In this document: in pieces, positions 54,374 to 62,797 of the stretch | Position numbering within the stretch: position 1 is the first letter of the stretch | How the letters are laid out: each line of letters starts with the position of its first letter | Source: Candidatus Parcubacteria bacterium | Lineage (GTDB): Bacteria > Patescibacteriota > Minisyncoccia > Minisyncoccales > JAGLUP01 | NCBI GenBank assembly: GCA_023134715.1 | Contig: JAGLUP010000002.1 | Span: 124,001-188,000 of the forward strand | Length of the DNA: 64,000 bases | Direction of reading: 5' to 3' | Translations under genes and position numbers: made by a program | Notes under the pieces: model-generated | Databases searched by the model: none | Seen by the model: only the letters and a program-made list of their open reading frames with translations | What the model was told of the DNA's origin: nothing

Positions 54374-54479
54374 AATTTTTTGGTTTTCTTTGCCATAATT
54401 AAAATTTAAAACTTACTTTCAATTATTTTACCAAATTAAAAACCTTAAATCAAGAACAAAAAAATCAATAGGAAATTCT

Positions 54480-56087
54480 TTAATTTTCTAAAAATAAACG
54501 GGCTAATCTTATTTCATCATAGGAGAAAGTATCTCCCAAAATTGCCCTGGCTGGAGCTAATTGCCAGCAACGAGATTCCTGAAAAGCTAAATTTATTTCT
54601 TCAAGAACGCATTCAGGCGGCCGCAAATATTCTAAATTAATATCCGCGCGGTCTTTAACTAATTTTTCCAAATGGCTCATAATAGTTGCTTCTGTTAATT
54701 CTCTTTGTTTAGCTATTTTTTTAATCCCCATTTTAGCGTCAACCAAAGCCTTTGTTTTCATATAAGTTGAAATGGATTTTGCTCCTCCTTTTGGAAGAGA
54801 TTCTAAAAATCGCTTTTGTAATTTTCTTTTGTTTGCTTCTTCTATAAATTCAACCGCTTTTTGCGATAATTGTTTAAGTGTTTCATCCAGCTCCATAATA
54901 TCTTCATTGACCAAGAGAGCCAAATCATTCAACCCTTTGAGCTTTAAACCAGCCAAAGAACTTAAACGGGAAAGAGCCACATAGCCCATTCCTTTTAAAA
55001 AAGATTTAGAAAGGTTAATTTCAGCGGCATCAAGATTCATTCCCTGGCTCTTATGAATTGTTATAGCCCATGCCAGGCGAAGAGGAAATTGATTGATTTC
55101 CGCCTTAATCATATTGTCTTCTTCAATCATCCATCTGGCAGGCGCGACTTCAATACGCTCGCCCCTGAAAGTTTCCACAATAGGCAGGCCTTCATCATTA
55201 AATCCAATAATTTTTCCTAAAGTGCCATTCATATAGCCAGCGTCAAAATTATTTTTCACAAACATCACTTTAGCTCCCTGCTTAAGAGCTAATCTTTCCG
55301 GAGCCAAACAAGTTTTTTTAAGAATAGCCACAATATTTTCATTCCCGTTTGATTTCATATGATAAACAATCTCTTCCTCATTTATTTTATTTAATTCATA
55401 ATTATTAATCGCGTCAACATCAATATTATGGGTATAAAGCCGAACAGGAGCAAGGGGAAAAGTTTTTTCCTCATCTTCCCTATTAAGCAATATTCGGCGA
55501 GATTCCTGAAGATTATTATTCCGAATATGATTTAATAAATCTGCCAGCTCATTATCTTTTTGGCGATGCTGTTCCGCAAGATAGCATATTTTCATATTCA
55601 TTTTAGGCCAAATATCTGATTCAATTATAAATTTTGGCTTGCCTTGCTTTTGCACTGGAGGAAGCTGAAAAAAATCTCCTGAACAAACAACCTGCATGCC
55701 GCCGAAAGCTTCAACATTGCCTTTAAACGCCTGGCAGATGCAGTTAACTATATCAAACTGAAAAGAATGAAGCATTGAAACTTCATCAATAATAAGAACA
55801 TTAGTATCCTTAAATTTCTTTCGAAGATAAGATTTTTTTAGCAATTTTTTAATATCCAGCTCCGTGAGTTTTTCTTTTATCCCCAACCCTGACCAGGAAT
55901 GAATAGTAATTCCATTCATATGAGTGGCGGCGATTCCAGTAGAAGCTGTCACTGCCACTTTCCTGCGATTCTTTTTTAAATAAGAAATATATTTATTCAA
56001 TAAAAAAGTTTTTCCGCTTCCAGGCGGACCAGTTAAATACACATTATGCCCAAGTTTTAATATATCTAAGGCCTCCTGCTGAGTCAT
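54480..56087 (-). CDS. Pif1/RecD-like helicase with C-terminal helix-turn-helix
   Basis: 535 residues. Superfamily-1B motifs: GPPGSGKTFLLNKY, TGIAATHMNGITIHSWSG, LIIDEVSMLHSFQFD, GDFFQLPPV, EQHRQ, and the UvrD_C_2-type AWAITIHKSQGMNLDAAEI with ALSRLSSLAGL. The last 120 residues contain an HTH-like segment (KMGIKKIAKQRELTEATIMSHLEKLV) as in HRDC/RQC-like tails. Works 5' to 3' on DNA in replication or repair by analogy. Confidence 0.88.
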   Translation of the reverse strand: MTQQEALDILKLGHNVYLTGPPGSGKTFLLNKYISYLKKNRRKVAVTASTGIAATHMNGITIHSWSGLGIKEKLTELDIKKLLKKSYLRKKFKDTNVLIIDEVSMLHSFQFDIVNCICQAFKGNVEAFGGMQVVCSGDFFQLPPVQKQGKPKFIIESDIWPKMNMKICYLAEQHRQKDNELADLLNHIRNNNLQESRRILLNREDEEKTFPLAPVRLYTHNIDVDAINNYELNKINEEEIVYHMKSNGNENIVAILKKTCLAPERLALKQGAKVMFVKNNFDAGYMNGTLGKIIGFNDEGLPIVETFRGERIEVAPARWMIEEDNMIKAEINQFPLRLAWAITIHKSQGMNLDAAEINLSKSFLKGMGYVALSRLSSLAGLKLKGLNDLALLVNEDIMELDETLKQLSQKAVEFIEEANKRKLQKRFLESLPKGGAKSISTYMKTKALVDAKMGIKKIAKQRELTEATIMSHLEKLVKDRADINLEYLRPPECVLEEINLAFQESRCWQLAPARAILGDTFSYDEIRLARLFLEN

Positions 56088-56185
56088 ATTTTCATTTTAT
56101 TATTTTATTTATTTTTGTGAAAAAGGTGGGCTGACCACCTTTTTTTGACTAATGGTTGATGATTGTCAACCAATTGTCAACCAAT
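56088..56185. other. Short intergenic region with terminator-like hairpin
   Basis: AAAAAGGTGG-GCTGA-CCACCTTTTTTT is a plus-oriented hairpin with T-run, also able to act on the minus strand. It precedes AACCAATTG repeats. Confidence 0.5.
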
Positions 56186-56744
56186 TCACTGGTTGGCTCT
56201 GTGAAAATTTTTAGCTTCTGCTTCTTCAGTACTACAAAGCCATCTATCTTTTCTAAGCAAATTGATTTTGGTTTTAGAATAATATTTATCTCCGGGCAAA
56301 TGATAATATTTTTTACCCTCCTCGTTTATATTACCTTTAATTACGCATTCTCCATCAAATTGAGATTCTCCGCAAGAACCCCAAATTCCCAAAAAATCTA
56401 TCATATTTATCAATATCAAATTCTAAAACCACATTTCTGTCTAAAACCAGTTCCTCATTTTTTTCTTTTGCCTGAGAACAAAAACAAGTTTCATAATCCG
56501 GACCATCAAGCTCCGGAGTGTCAATCCCAAGATAGCGGACATTAAAAACCTGGCCGGTTTTAATATCTTTCACCCTGATAGTATCTCCGTCAACCACTCT
56601 CCACACTTCTACTTCAACCTCTTTAATCCCTCTAACTTCAGAAAGCTTAGATTGATTTTGATAAATATCAAACCCAAACAACAAAGAAAACAAAACCACC
56701 AAAACCCCCAAAATAATTTTCAATAAATTCCTCCCATTTTTCAT
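56186..56744 (-). pseudogene. Thermonuclease (SNase) with Excalibur domain, broken
   Basis: The 5' frame (56744 to 56355) gives a membrane anchor and the SNase first half: VWRVVDGDTIRVKD, RYLGIDTPEL, EFDIDKYDRF. It then shifts into nonsense (FGNLGFLRRISI, stop). The other frame (56419 to 56186) resumes with GIWGSCGES, the normal end of an SNase domain, and continues into a C-terminal domain typical of these nucleases (CVIKGNINEEGKKYYHLPG). About 50 residues of the core are missing at the junction, plus a frameshift. So catalytic completion is lost, unless this is an assembly error. Confidence 0.78.
56640..56726. repeat. 87-bp direct repeat, copy 1
   Basis: Matches 57464-57550 at 85 of 87 positions. 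It encodes the shared membrane-anchor segment of the broken SNase. The 824-bp spacing makes the locus prone to deletion or exchange. Confidence 0.9.
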
Positions 56745-56858
56745 AAATTTATTGTTTAGTAATTATATCTCTATTCTATCAAAAAATCGCCTTTTTGGCG
56801 ATTTTTTTAAATCAGCAACTAACGCAATTAATAAAAGCACGACAAAATAACAATAATC

Positions 56859-57053
56859 TTAAATTTTATGATTGCCCGTTTTTAATCCTCCAAATTTATT
56901 TTCATAGCTTTTGATTAAATTAGACTGTTCTATATTAGCATCTCTCGCTGCCTTATTTATTATTTTTTTTTGTTCACCTGACGATAAGCTAAAAAAATCT
57001 GTTTTTGATTTATTTGATCCTCTTTTTAGAAATTTGGATATTTTTTTAATCAT
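56859..57053 (-). CDS. Small protein coupled to the zeta-toxin remnant (64 aa)
   Basis: MIKKISKFLKRGSNKSKTDF start, then LSSGEQKKIINKAARDANIEQ and a helical tail. Basic and helical. The ATG overlaps the stop of the upstream gene (ATGA). It may be the small companion of a zeta-toxin module; I cannot assign it firmly. Confidence 0.5.
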   Translation of the reverse strand: MIKKISKFLKRGSNKSKTDFFSLSSGEQKKIINKAARDANIEQSNLIKSYENKFGGLKTGNHKI

Positions 57054-57571
57054 AATTTTAATCTTAATGATTTAATAGTATATTCCATTCTTAAATGATT
57101 GTCAATGTCTTCAATATTAAACCAAGTCTTTTCAACTCTATTAGAATAATTTTTTTTAATCAAAAAAATTTGTATCTTATCTTTAAAATCTGCTTTTATC
57201 TTTTTCATATTTTCTTTCGCATTAAAGAATGATTTTATAAATACTTCTTTTGGAACATGTCTGCCTTCTAATTTTTCCCTTTTTTTTGTAAAATCCCATG
57301 CAATTAGAGGGTCTTGGTATATATAAAAAATTGCGGCAATACGATTTTTCTTAATAGACCTCTCTACATTACTATAAGAAATCTTGTAATTAGCAAATGT
57401 ACCGTCAATTACCTCCTCCACTTCCACCTCAACAACCTGAAGCTCCTCATTTTCCCCAACTCCAGAAAGCTCAGATTGATTTTGATAAATATCAAACCCA
57501 AACAACAAAGAAAACAAAACCACCAAGACCCCCAAAATAATTTTCAATAACCTTTTCCCATTTTTAAACAT
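57050..57571 (-). CDS. Chimera: SNase leader joined to zeta-toxin-like C-terminal part
   Basis: 173 residues. Residues 1-35 (ILGVLVVLFSLLFGFDIYQN) copy the membrane anchor of the broken SNase gene. From VIDGTFANYKISYSNV on, the chain looks like the C-terminal half of a zeta-toxin/UDP-GlcNAc kinase (AAIFYIYQDPLIAWDFTKKRE, EGRHVPKEVFIKSFFNAKENMKK). The N-terminal kinase half with its P-loop is absent, so kinase activity is not expected. TAGAAT lies 6 nt before ATG. The join falls at VEVEEVIDGT, where SNase has VWRVVDGDT. Confidence 0.65.
   Translation of the reverse strand: MFKNGKRLLKIILGVLVVLFSLLFGFDIYQNQSELSGVGENEELQVVEVEVEEVIDGTFANYKISYSNVERSIKKNRIAAIFYIYQDPLIAWDFTKKREKLEGRHVPKEVFIKSFFNAKENMKKIKADFKDKIQIFLIKKNYSNRVEKTWFNIEDIDNHLRMEYTIKSLRLKL
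57464..57550. repeat. 87-bp direct repeat, copy 2
   Basis: Copy of 56640-56726 with two mismatches; encodes the anchor of the chimeric gene. Confidence 0.9.
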
Positions 57572-57930
57572 AACCTTATTCTAAATTAATTTTTTAACTT
57601 TTATTTATTTGGCTTTTTATAATTCTAAATTTTTTCTGCAAAGCTAAACTCCGCGGGCAATTAGAGAGTTAGCTATTTTATTATTCTACCCTACCGCTTT
57701 TTTGCTTAAATTTCAAGACAAATAAAAAAACGAAACTGATTGATTTTATTTTAGAGGAAAAAATGGAAACAAAAAAAACAGAGGTTTTGACCCTGCTTTT
57801 GCTGAACTAACTCCCAAAATTCAAATCATTTCCACCTCATATTTTTTGTTTTTATTGTTGGGCATTGATAAAATGTATTAAAAAATTTAACAACTTTTTC
57901 TTTTTTAATACGACTTAATATAGGTATAGA
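57572..57930. other. Gene-free A/T-rich region
   Basis: No credible gene or strong hairpin is visible. A short AACTCCGCGGGCAATTAGAGAGTT inverted segment (57646-57672) stands out. Minus-strand TAGAAT (about 57578) serves the 57571 gene. Confidence 0.4.
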
Positions 57931-58350
57931 TTATTTTCTGATTTCTTCTCGGGGAGTTTCAAATTTATTAATATACATATCATATAAACTGTTATCTCTA
58001 ATCAAATCGTAAGCAATTCCAAATATCGATAAAACAATCAAAAAAATAGCACCTATTATTAACCCATTTAAAATTTTTACAGATTTATCAGTGAAGGCTT
58101 GTTGGGTTAACATTTTTGATAGTTTTTCTTTCTGTTTTTCTATTTCTTTTGCTTGTTTGTCAAATTGTTTTTTATACCTATTTAATGCTCCTTGAAGTTC
58201 CCTCATTTCCCTATTGGTATTTTTAATCCACTCAAGTAATTTTAGTTGGCTAATCCTTAAGTCACCCGTAGAACCGACTAATCCCGTCTCCTCTGCTTCT
58301 TTTAAGAAATTAATGGGATCTTTAAAATTTCCTGATTCATTTTTGCTCAT
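57931..58350 (-). CDS. Coiled-coil membrane protein (139 aa)
   Basis: Unrecognised. Soluble N-terminus, coiled coil (about 45-85; LQGALNRYKKQFDKQAKEIE), one membrane segment (about 95-118; ILNGLIIGAIFLIVLSIFGI) and a short charged tail. The start overlaps the upstream gene by 14 bp, so the two are translationally coupled. Confidence 0.65.
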   Translation of the reverse strand: MSKNESGNFKDPINFLKEAEETGLVGSTGDLRISQLKLLEWIKNTNREMRELQGALNRYKKQFDKQAKEIEKQKEKLSKMLTQQAFTDKSVKILNGLIIGAIFLIVLSIFGIAYDLIRDNSLYDMYINKFETPREEIRK

Positions 58351-59068
58351 AATTATTCAAAAATTTATTTATATTGTCGTATGTCATCTCTCCGGATGCT
58401 TTATCTAATATTTTTTTTATATCTTCAACAGTCAAATTATATTCATTTATTTTCTCTGATATAGTGTTTATGTCATACCGTAAAACTAATCTTTTATCAT
58501 CTACTGGATCAGAAATTTTCCTTAAACTATCAATTTTAATAAATCTATTTATTTCCCAAGTATCGATGTTATCTTTTTCGGTGAATACTAAAGAAATATT
58601 TTTTATTTTCCTACTTTCAGCAAAATAACAATCTTTTTTTAATAATTGATTTTGCAATATTGTGTTTGAGCTTTCGTCTAAATCTGTGATAAAATCCACT
58701 ATAAATCCTATTCTTCCTATAAACAAGGCTTGATCTTCTATAAAGTAAGAATAAATTTGTTTTACTTTTGATAGATAAATATTTTTCACTTCTTCAAATT
58801 TTTGTTTTTCGCTCACTTGCTGGAAGAAATCAATCCGTGGGATAGCAACATCACAACGAAAGATACCATCTTTTGACTGAAGCATTATTCTAGGAATCTC
58901 CAACGGTGCATCAATGGGCAACGGTAAAATAGTGGGCTCACCGTCAAAAAGAACTCCTGTCTTCACCTTTAAGTCATTAGCAATTTTAACTTTGTCAATG
59001 GGATTAAAGTTTTTAGGAAACAAAGCGAATTGAATTTTTTGAACTTTAAAATTTACACTTGTAGACAT
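58337..59068 (-). CDS. Hypothetical protein (243 aa)
   Basis: Unrecognised soluble mixed alpha/beta protein (VKIANDLKVKTGVLFDGEPT; FRCDVAIPRIDFF; RLVLRYDINTISEKINEYN), with no signal peptide. The late DINTISEKI plus C-terminal helix pattern resembles the loosely defined TIGR04255-like proteins found in mobile or defence contexts, but that is only an impression. Forms a two-gene unit with the following coiled-coil membrane protein. Confidence 0.6.
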   Translation of the reverse strand: MSTSVNFKVQKIQFALFPKNFNPIDKVKIANDLKVKTGVLFDGEPTILPLPIDAPLEIPRIMLQSKDGIFRCDVAIPRIDFFQQVSEKQKFEEVKNIYLSKVKQIYSYFIEDQALFIGRIGFIVDFITDLDESSNTILQNQLLKKDCYFAESRKIKNISLVFTEKDNIDTWEINRFIKIDSLRKISDPVDDKRLVLRYDINTISEKINEYNLTVEDIKKILDKASGEMTYDNINKFLNNYEQK

Positions 59069-59150
59069 ATTTTTTTTCTTATAAATTAAAAACTGATTTA
59101 ATTTTAACTTAACAAATTTTTACATAATTCTGTTGGTCTTGAGCTATATT

Positions 59151-60176
59151 TTACTTCCAGCCCTGACCAATTATTTTCCACATTACTTGCTCCTGCGGAA
59201 TTTGAATTTGACCTTGAGGCGTTTGTTGAGCCATTGAAACTTGACCTCTTTTATATTCTAAAATTAGTTCAAAATAATTTGTTGCTATTTGACTCTCAAT
59301 AAAGGCAATTTTGTATTCTTTTCTATTTATTGCTTTGCCCTCGCCTAATTCAATTTCTGGATTCCATAAAACATCCAATTCCATCTCTTTTTTGTATTCT
59401 TCGTATAATTTGGTAATTGAATCCGCTAACTCCTTATCAGTATAAGTTATAGTTTTAATTCCTAAATCCTCTTTTGCCTCTTTTCTGCCAATAAGGTACT
59501 GATGGGAGTAAAGTTTTTCCGTGAGAAAATCAACAATTTTATCAATTTCTTCATCAGCCATCGGATTTCTTTGGCTCTTTAATAATCGTTTTGCTAAAAT
59601 TCTAATTAAGTTATGAGTTCTATTGACATTTCCGAGAGCCAAAGGATGAATTTGAGGATTTGATTCCATAAATTTATTAAAAATTTTCGTCAAGTCCTCA
59701 TCATTTTTAATCCCAAATTTATTTTTCGCTAAATCAAAATAAGCCATTACATCCTCTACGGAAATAGGAATTTTATTCTGCGGATTTTTTGGGTCCTGCG
59801 GGTTGAAAACATTAGCGGTTGAAGGGTCAATTGGCGAAAGCTCAGACAAATCGCTGGTAATAATTTCATCGCCCCCTAAAGCAATCATTGTTGCCGCGCT
59901 ATGAGCTTTATATGGGATTAAAACAGAAAAGTTGTCGCAGTATTCACGAATCATTGAAACCAAACGCCAAGGCACCATTGTGTCTCCGCCAGTAGAATAC
60001 AAAAATAAATCAATTTTATCTGTTTTGCCGATTTTTCTTAACTGACTACTGATTACCGGAATAATATCCATAGCAATTCTGGCATTGACTGGTCCCTTTC
60101 TATCACTGGTTAGATAAGTGATGACTTTTGACCCTCTTTTTTCTTCAATTTTTTTAATTAAATCTTGTGTTGCCAT
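59151..60176 (-). CDS. Serine dehydrogenase proteinase (SDH_sah), ClpP-fold
   Basis: 341 residues. IDLFLYSTGGDTMVPWRLV supplies the oxyanion-type strand, and YKAHSAATMIALGGDEII carries the nucleophile Ser in the ClpP/SppA-like arrangement. LSELSPIDPS follows, and the C-terminal half is helical. This family of cytosolic or membrane-associated proteases is unlinked to ClpX. TATATT lies 6 nt before ATG, suggesting a leaderless mRNA. Confidence 0.82.
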   Translation of the reverse strand: MATQDLIKKIEEKRGSKVITYLTSDRKGPVNARIAMDIIPVISSQLRKIGKTDKIDLFLYSTGGDTMVPWRLVSMIREYCDNFSVLIPYKAHSAATMIALGGDEIITSDLSELSPIDPSTANVFNPQDPKNPQNKIPISVEDVMAYFDLAKNKFGIKNDEDLTKIFNKFMESNPQIHPLALGNVNRTHNLIRILAKRLLKSQRNPMADEEIDKIVDFLTEKLYSHQYLIGRKEAKEDLGIKTITYTDKELADSITKLYEEYKKEMELDVLWNPEIELGEGKAINRKEYKIAFIESQIATNYFELILEYKRGQVSMAQQTPQGQIQIPQEQVMWKIIGQGWK

Positions 60177-60353
60177 ATTATTAATATAATATCACATTTT
60201 TAAATATTTTTCAACTTTTGGGATGTCTTTAATTTTCCAAGATTTTTCTGAAAAAGGTGACTGGGTTCATTTTTTCTATTTTTTCATTTCTCAAAATGAA
60301 ATTAAAAAAATTGAACGAATTAATTCACTAAAAGCTGACGAGGAAAGATAAAA
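60177..60353. other. Intergenic region
   Basis: Contains the CTGAAAAAGGTG word also present at 56115 and 63881 and a chance 42-codon plus frame (60223-60351). No supported feature. Confidence 0.4.
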
Positions 60354-60539
60354 CTATTTGCCCTTATGTTTTGTCTTATCGACTAACGTAAAAGTTTTTG
60401 CCTTACCACCGTAAGGCGGAACTCTATCACCCTTGGAAAGAGTAATTTCAAACTTTGTGCCTGCTGGCCTATATTGGCCAGATTTAGGCGCCTTCTGTCC
60501 CGTCTTAATTCTAATTTTGCGTGATTGTCTATTTTTCAT
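60354..60539 (-). CDS. YjzC-like small protein (61 aa)
   Basis: Basic N-terminus, then KTGQKAPKSGQYRPAGT and LSKGDRVPPYGGKAKTF, the GxxAPxSGxY...KGxxxPP pattern of YjzC-like proteins. Role unknown. TAGAAT lies 7 nt before ATG. Confidence 0.6.
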   Translation of the reverse strand: MKNRQSRKIRIKTGQKAPKSGQYRPAGTKFEITLSKGDRVPPYGGKAKTFTLVDKTKHKGK

Positions 60540-60616
60540 TTCATTTATTCTAAATTAATTTTTTATTTATTTTTCTAAAGAAAATGCCTGACCCCATTTT
60601 TGTTCATGAAAAATTA

Positions 60617-61339
60617 TTATTTTAACTTAGGATAAATTATATCATCAAGAATGCCACTGGAATTAGGACGCCCCGTTAAAAGACCTAAATAATAATTTTT
60701 TTGTTCTGATAAATTCAATTTTCTATACAATAATTTCAAATATGAATCGAAATCGTTTTTTGAATTTAAATTTATCATTGATTTTGAATTTAGAACACAT
60801 AATAAAATTTTTATACCAGCTCTTACTGAATCTAACTGCACTTTTTTGTTATTTGCTACGCTTATAAAATCTCTTCCAAATTTAGATCCAGTAAAATTGG
60901 GGTCAAAATTTTTGTATACATCATAAAATGGGTCTTTTTGTTGCCCGTGTTTCTGTATTAAGCAAAATACTTCTATTGCCACAATTTTGCTATTGTATTT
61001 AGCAGTAAAATCTGGTTGAGAAATCTTTTTCTTCGCTTTAAGCGGGATGATACTTGTAAAACCAAAATGCTGTAACCAAAATATAGATCGTAATTCAGCC
61101 AAAAAAGCTTCTAATGCTTCAATCGTTAAATCTTTTGGCTTAAAGTCTAATCTTTGCAAAAGATCAGGAAAAGACAAATTCGTAACCTTGCATGCATCTT
61201 CCATCTTTTCCAAAATTTCTGATATTACTTTTGGATCATTCAATCTTTCGTCTTTTATTTTGCTGTATAAATTATCCAAATAAACTAATAAATTATCCTT
61301 TGAAAAAAAGTTTGTATTTGTTTTTATTTTATCAATCAT
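60617..61339 (-). CDS. Hypothetical protein with restriction-nuclease-like core (240 aa)
   Basis: The middle holds AELRSIFWLQHFGF, then SQPDFTAKYNSKIVAIEVFCL, recalling PD-(D/E)XK nucleases (Glu helix, PD, then E-x-x); the final Lys is not in the usual place. The N-terminus is helical. Function unproven. First of a group of nuclease-like and unknown genes to the right. Confidence 0.55.
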   Translation of the reverse strand: MIDKIKTNTNFFSKDNLLVYLDNLYSKIKDERLNDPKVISEILEKMEDACKVTNLSFPDLLQRLDFKPKDLTIEALEAFLAELRSIFWLQHFGFTSIIPLKAKKKISQPDFTAKYNSKIVAIEVFCLIQKHGQQKDPFYDVYKNFDPNFTGSKFGRDFISVANNKKVQLDSVRAGIKILLCVLNSKSMINLNSKNDFDSYLKLLYRKLNLSEQKNYYLGLLTGRPNSSGILDDIIYPKLK

Positions 61340-61429
61340 TAGTTTCGGTAAAAATAAATCGTGGAAAAATGATAATTCTTAATTTTTTCTTGTGTCATAA
61401 ATCATATTTATATCATTATAATGCTCTAA

Positions 61430-61834
61430 TTATATCATTGCTGTTTTCTTAATTGAATCTAAAACCCAATCTCCTCTTAGTTTGTCTTTCATATTTTCAA
61501 CTTCTTTGAGGGAAAACCATTGAGCGTCAAGAATTTCATCTTTGGGGAAATTAAGTCGTCCGTCAATTATTTTAGCTCTAAAAGAATGCTTTACTGGAGC
61601 TTTTGCGTTCTCGTGAAAAATATCTATTTTTTTTAATAGTTCAACATTATAACCAGTTTCTTCTTTAGCTTCCTTAACAGCAGTTTCTTCAATTGATAAA
61701 CCCTGCTCTACCCTACCAGCAGGAAGATTCCATTTTCCATAACATTGAGCCTGCTTTTCTTGAACTAATAAAAACTTGCCATCTTTTTCAATAACCACTC
61801 CAGCTGCGACACCTATTTTAACTAAATTTTCCAT
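61430..61834 (-). CDS. NUDIX hydrolase
   Basis: 134 residues with a Nudix box GRVEQGLSIEETAVKEAKEETGY (Gly, Glu, and the EExG end kept; Arg replaced by Lys). WNLPAGRVEQG and FSLKEVENM fit the family. Cleaves nucleoside diphosphates linked to other groups; substrate unknown. TATAAT lies 7 nt before ATG. Confidence 0.9.
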   Translation of the reverse strand: MENLVKIGVAAGVVIEKDGKFLLVQEKQAQCYGKWNLPAGRVEQGLSIEETAVKEAKEETGYNVELLKKIDIFHENAKAPVKHSFRAKIIDGRLNFPKDEILDAQWFSLKEVENMKDKLRGDWVLDSIKKTAMI

Positions 61835-61842
61835 AAATTTTA

Positions 61843-62487
61843 TTATAATAAAAACATTTTTTTCACAAGTTTTCTAGGATTATACTCATTGTAACCATAA
61901 TTAGGCCAAATTTCTCCAATATGGATTTTCCAAACCCCATCCTTATTCTTATTTGTATTAATAAACATTATTTTTGAGAAAGGAAACCCTGTTATATAAA
62001 TGGACCTCGCTGTTTTTTCTAAGTTAATGCCTTTGTGGCCATCAAAAAAAATTACTAAAATCGCAGAACTTTTTGTATACTTTTTTTGTATTTTAGAAAG
62101 AAGATGAATTAATCCTTTTGTATCTTTTTCTTTTTGAAAGTGTCCAAAACGCTTTAGTTGGAAAATCCAGGCAACGTTTTTCTTTCCATAAAAGCTTCCA
62201 ACTGGTGAAATTGCAACATCAACTAAATCATTCTCTTCATTATGGATTTCAATCAAGTCTTTAGCCTCATCTACTGTAAGCGGCTTAGAATTTTTTTCAT
62301 AATATTTTAAATATTTTGGATTTAATTTAATGCCAACAACACAATCAAAACCATTTTCTATTTCAAAAAATCCTTTTAGAATAATCGCTGCTCCCAACTC
62401 ATAATCTTTTCCCATCAGACGTTTACCATACTTTTTTATGTATAGTCTAATTGTCTTGTCGTCTAGGTATATATAATCACCATGCAT
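61843..62487 (-). CDS. Hypothetical protein with possible nuclease core (214 aa)
   Basis: NDLVDVAISPVG, then VAWIFQLKRFGHFQ resembles a PD-(D/E)XK core with the D...QxK variant. ILVIFFDGHKGINLEK and IMFINTNK are further strands. No family recognised. Follows 8 bp from the NUDIX gene on the same strand. Confidence 0.55.
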   Translation of the reverse strand: MHGDYIYLDDKTIRLYIKKYGKRLMGKDYELGAAIILKGFFEIENGFDCVVGIKLNPKYLKYYEKNSKPLTVDEAKDLIEIHNEENDLVDVAISPVGSFYGKKNVAWIFQLKRFGHFQKEKDTKGLIHLLSKIQKKYTKSSAILVIFFDGHKGINLEKTARSIYITGFPFSKIMFINTNKNKDGVWKIHIGEIWPNYGYNEYNPRKLVKKMFLL

Positions 62488-62595
62488 AATTTATAATAAA
62501 CAACTATATGGCATGTCGCCATAATTTTATTTTAAGCTTAAGATGTTCCAATTTTTCTCGTTTTCATAAGAATAATTTTCGTTTATGGATATTTT

Positions 62596-62781
62596 TTAAT
62601 TCGCTTCTTCATAACATTTATCGCAAAGCTTTTTTCTATGTAAGGAATGTAAAAATTTATCTTTTATATTTTTTGCATAATAAAAATCACCAGTGTTTAT
62701 TTGCCCTCTGCATTTCATGCAAGCATGACTTATTCTGGCCTTTGTTTTCTTAAAAAATTTTAGATTATCATATTTGCTCAT
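62596..62781 (-). CDS. Small zinc-ribbon protein (61 aa)
   Basis: HACMKCRGQINTGDFYYAKN and KKLCDKCYEEAN supply two CxxC knuckles around a beta hairpin, a treble-clef or LIM-like zinc site. Lies 16 bp after the nuclease-like gene upstream, so probably co-transcribed with it. Confidence 0.65.
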   Translation of the reverse strand: MSKYDNLKFFKKTKARISHACMKCRGQINTGDFYYAKNIKDKFLHSLHRKKLCDKCYEEAN

Positions 62782-62797
62782 AGTTTAAATTAAGATT

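Noticed and set aside
60223-60351. Plus-strand 42-codon ORF
   Set aside because: Its N-terminus is made of the scattered CTGAAAAAGGTG repeat word; no start signal, and low-complexity composition.
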